A DNA stretch of 64,000 bases, taken from Strongylocentrotus droebachiensis (lineage: Eukaryota > Echinodermata > Echinoidea > Camarodonta > Strongylocentrotidae). The number at the start of each line of letters is the position of its first letter. The stretch's first letter is position 1. Both the position numbers and the translations under genes were made by a program. The notes under the pieces were generated by a model that was given only the letters and a program-made list of their open reading frames with translations, did not search any database and had not been told where the DNA came from. The stretch lies in NCBI GenBank assembly GCA_035222895.1, contig JAVYIG010006850.1, positions 1 to 64,000 of the forward strand, in the 5' to 3' direction. Shown here piece by piece: positions 61,154 to 64,000 of the stretch.

Positions 61154-62326
61154 CCTCTGTGCATTTTTTCTAATGTGTGATTAGGCCTACTCCGTAGAAC
61201 CGCGATTAATTTTTAGAAAGGTTCAAATGGAAATCGCTATGTCTGACGCGTGTAATTGATTAGGTAACTGTGCCAGACGGCTATATTTTAATATCATATT
61301 CATACTTGCCATGCACTCACAATCGCTGTTACCGACCTACGGATTTGCTAATCGCTTCGTGTTGTTACCAAAGCATGTTTAGGTGAAGAAAAAAAACATT
61401 AATCAACGCTCATGTCAAAAAGGAATTGTTTGAAGACAGCAACGGTTAAAGAAGCAAAAGGTAACTGGTTACTTTGGCAACTTTAATTTAGTCACCTTAT
61501 ACAGAATGATCGAATGCCATACAAATGGCGTGCAGGAAAACGGCGTGAATTGAATTGAATGGAAGGGGGTGACATTTCTTTTGACAACTGTATAATGAAA
61601 GAGAAAAAGGTCGGTAATCTGGGTTGGGGAAATTGTTTATGTAAAGCATGGATGTCAGGTCTTATTGACTCAATCAAACAATCAATGAGTTGCAAAGAGG
61701 TTCACACTAAACATAATATAACGTTATTGACAAAGTGTGACAAGTAGCAGAAGTTTTTTGAGGGACAAAGCGTGCTATTACGTTCATATGAGTTCTTAAA
61801 TGATTGACACAAATCCTGTGTAAACTAAATATCGACATTCAGCTCTTAATATAACCATCGAGGTTATTAAGAATATCAAAAGAGCCCTTGTGAATATTGC
61901 ACGGATCTATCTTCATTTCCTTCTAAGAGCAGGTTACCATGGTTACTTCACATACAATTTATTTGACCAGAAGACCTTTCGAGTTCAATATTAGCAGGCA
62001 TAAAGGAGCATGTCTACTTGAATAGTTCTGATCCTTACTCCTGTTGTTTGTATTCATAGTCGGTGTTGTATGGCATTTTGACTTATTGGCGAAGACCTTT
62101 TCATTTCAAGCATACAAAATTGATCATATTTGTGTGATTATTTTTTCCAGCATCGTTAGACTGAGTGTGATTATTGATTTTTTTAAATGCGACGTGCAAC
62201 CCGAATCCGATAAGATTCGTGTTTCTTCGATGATTATGAAGTTAACTGAGTCATAAGCTTTCTACTCTTCATCTCCTACGGATTGAAATATTTGTTTTAC
62301 AAGACTGAGGTATTGTTTAGCTCAAG

Positions 62327-63737
62327 ATGATGCCTGCAGCGAATAATTTTACTCGAAACAACACGCGAGGTGACTTTCCTTCGCAGGAATCCGGATACGA
62401 TTATTGGGATATCCTGGGCATTCTCGAGATCGCGGTTTCGATGCCCCTCAACGGGTTCATCCTCCTCTTCATCGTCGGTTCACCGAGACTGAGGAAACAG
62501 CATAACGTCTTTACCTTCAACATGGCGCTCATAGACTTCGTGACAGCTCCGAATGCGATTCTTATCATTGTCCTCGGGCAATCGAGTATTGTAAGTTGAA
62601 AGTGAGCAACTGAAAATTAGCTTAAGGAGGTGCAATGACTCAGGGGAAGAGCATTGGTCTCGAAACCAGAGCTCCCTGGTTCGAAATCAAGTCAAGTCGA
62701 TGCGTCTTTTAGTAAATGCATTACTCGTCACAACCAAGTCCCTCGGAGATGGCTTAAAGCCGTCAGTCCCCTAGAGCTTATGTAGAAGCATACACATAAT
62801 TATGCTTTCTTAGCAGTCAGCTAGGTAAAACAAACAACCAAAAATGAAACAAACTGAGTAAAATGGAGTTCTAGAAGATAATTTAGTACGGAAAGTTAAA
62901 AAGAAGATGCTACCTTTTTATCTATGGAAATCCCATTGCGTTGTTCTAGAAAATGCAGTATATCATCCGAAAGTTGCTACTAACCCAGCCTGAGGTTGTA
63001 ACAATTGCATGACTGACTACGAAAGCAGGGTAAAAGCAGAGAACAAATTTGTTCCTATTAGAAGCAACTCCGTAATAGTCCATTAAGAATGTTATTTAAA
63101 AGATATTGATTATGTTTTTTCCTTGTATCACATACAGCTTTACAAGATTTGCAATACGATTTGGAGTTCTTGTTCGGTTATCTCGAGCTTGAACATCCTT
63201 CTTGTGGCTGTCTATCGCTTCGTAACCGTTCACGTCGACCCCTTCGGAGTCAAGATTCTCGTTACCACACCTCGATGCATCTTCGCCTGTGCGCTAGCGT
63301 GGGTGATTGGCTCTTTTCCGTGGATCGAATTCGTAGCGAGCAATTCGGGATTTTGGATACCTGTTACTATCTTAGTGGTTTTTGCCAGCACCGGAATCTG
63401 TTACGCACTTCTCTACCGCGGTTTGACGCGGTCACGCCCGATGGGATGCGGCGTGGGCGTACACGAGCAGCGGTTGAGAGAGAATCGCCGTGTACTGAAA
63501 ACATTCGCAGCCATTTACCTCACCTCCATCTCTCTCTCATTGCCGATAACCGTAACTGGGCTTATGTCAGTCCGTGACAATCCGACTTTGAAAAGAATTG
63601 GAATAGCGTTGTATAATCTAAGTTTGACTGCTAATCCTATTATTTATTGGTTGAGATCGAATGAATTGAAGGCTGCGGTGAAAAAATGCATATGGGGCAA
63701 TCGCGTCGAGCCAGTCGAAGTCACCAAAGTTATATAG
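62327..63737 (+). CDS. Small rhodopsin-family GPCR, copy 2 (tandem paralogue)
   Basis: Exons 62,327-62,590 and 63,138-63,737 with a 547-bp intron at the same place and phase as copy 1; 287 residues, intact. By eye it differs from copy 1 at 14 residues: three in the N-terminus (5, 6, 10), three at the end of TM4 (147, 150, 151: C/S, F/W, V/I), one in TM5 (166), three in the TM6-TM7 loop region (231, 233, 236), one in TM7 and three in the tail. TM1-TM3 and the TM3 VYRF motif are identical. Changes cluster near the extracellular faces of TM4, TM6 and the loops, where ligand contacts usually sit. The 5' flank and the intron are also duplicated, so the copy probably carries its own promoter. Confidence 0.93.
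62629..62845 (+). repeat. tRNA-derived SINE in the intron of GPCR copy 2
   Basis: Same insertion as in copy 1, so it predates the tandem duplication. Here the B box (GGTTCGAAATC) is better preserved, which shows that it is a tRNA-type promoter. It is not a functional tRNA: there is no matching acceptor stem. Confidence 0.75.
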
Positions 63738-64000
63738 GATGATGGATTAATTATGTGATATACATGTAGTTATAAATTCATATTGATTATAAATTCATTC
63801 TAACAGTGGCATAGCCGGTGACTGATAAGGCACTAAGGGCATGGATTAATTACGTTGAGACGTATCAGTCGTAAACCAAATCCGCTTGACTGTTGAATTC
63901 CACACATGAAAATCGGTAGGAAGTGTGCCATCCCGCAAAATAACTCACTATGATCTGACTTCATTAAAGAGTGGTTGCTTGTGAGCCTCATTACCGGTAA

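Larger units (their letters stand above)
58163..61557 (+). repeat. Tandem duplication unit 1 (about 3.4 kb)
   Basis: The sequence from about 58,163 aligns with the sequence from about 61,558 through the 5' flank, exon 1, intron, exon 2 and 3' flank up to at least 60,700. Unit 1 has about 70 bp not in unit 2 (about 58,310-58,385) containing GCGCTTTGTAAC and GGCGCTATATCAAAT, which resembles the tail of an invertebrate SINE. It also has about 30 extra bases near 60,480-60,510. The flank at 58,600-58,730 is almost unchanged between units and is the best candidate for a promoter region. Confidence 0.85.
61558..64000 (+). repeat. Tandem duplication unit 2, runs off the window
   Basis: Second copy of the unit, offset by about 3,312-3,395 bp from unit 1. 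It carries the second GPCR gene and is still aligned with unit 1 at the last base of the window, so the duplication continues beyond 64,000 and further copies may follow. Confidence 0.85.

Overview
The window looks like intron-rich, AT-rich nuclear DNA of a marine deuterostome, most likely an echinoderm. Three things point there: a tandem pair of small two-exon rhodopsin-family receptors of the kind expanded in sea urchins (surreGPCRs), a leucine-rich-repeat receptor of the GRL101/relaxin-receptor type, and a fold-back transposon built like the sea urchin TU elements. The species assignment is inference.

Layout. 1-36,479 holds no gene I can support. It is a bed of non-autonomous DNA transposons, SINE-bearing elements, microsatellites and homopolymer runs. 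The main items are an 810-bp inverted-repeat element (2,597-3,406), a nested insertion with target duplication (6,641-7,827), an A-run TIR element (10,314-11,107), a 3.6-kb fold-back element (15,854-19,414), three Tc1-like elements carrying a tRNA-type SINE (19.6, 26.7 and 34.9 kb), a 1.3-kb palindromic TTAA element (22,752-24,052) and a polypyrimidine-rich zone (about 28.0-31.3 kb).

36,480-57,926 (minus strand) is one large gene. I could place 22 exons, all joining in phase. They encode 11 LDL-receptor class A modules, a leucine-rich-repeat ectodomain with one repeat per exon, a cysteine-rich hinge and seven membrane spans. The first exon with the start codon and signal peptide was not found. 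Its introns hold many short TIR elements, a LINE fragment, a tRNA-derived SINE and a long trinucleotide repeat.

58,163-64,000 (plus strand) holds two tandem copies of a unit of about 3.4 kb. Each carries one 287-residue GPCR gene (59,015-60,416 and 62,327-63,737) with the same single intron and the same intronic SINE. The second unit runs off the window. All three genes are predicted surface receptors. The large one has the architecture of a peptide or glycoprotein-hormone-type receptor, and the pair looks like orphan, possibly chemosensory, receptors.

The most unusual signal is a set of TIR or fold-back elements whose interiors are built by iterating one family-specific short word: CCGTGTA at 53.4-55.4 kb, CGCAAA/CGCTAA at 40.4-40.9 kb, GGTTTG palindromes at 56.0 kb, GCGTATT at 51.7 kb, ACTACCCC at 6.7-7.8 kb and a 16-bp word in the fold-back element.
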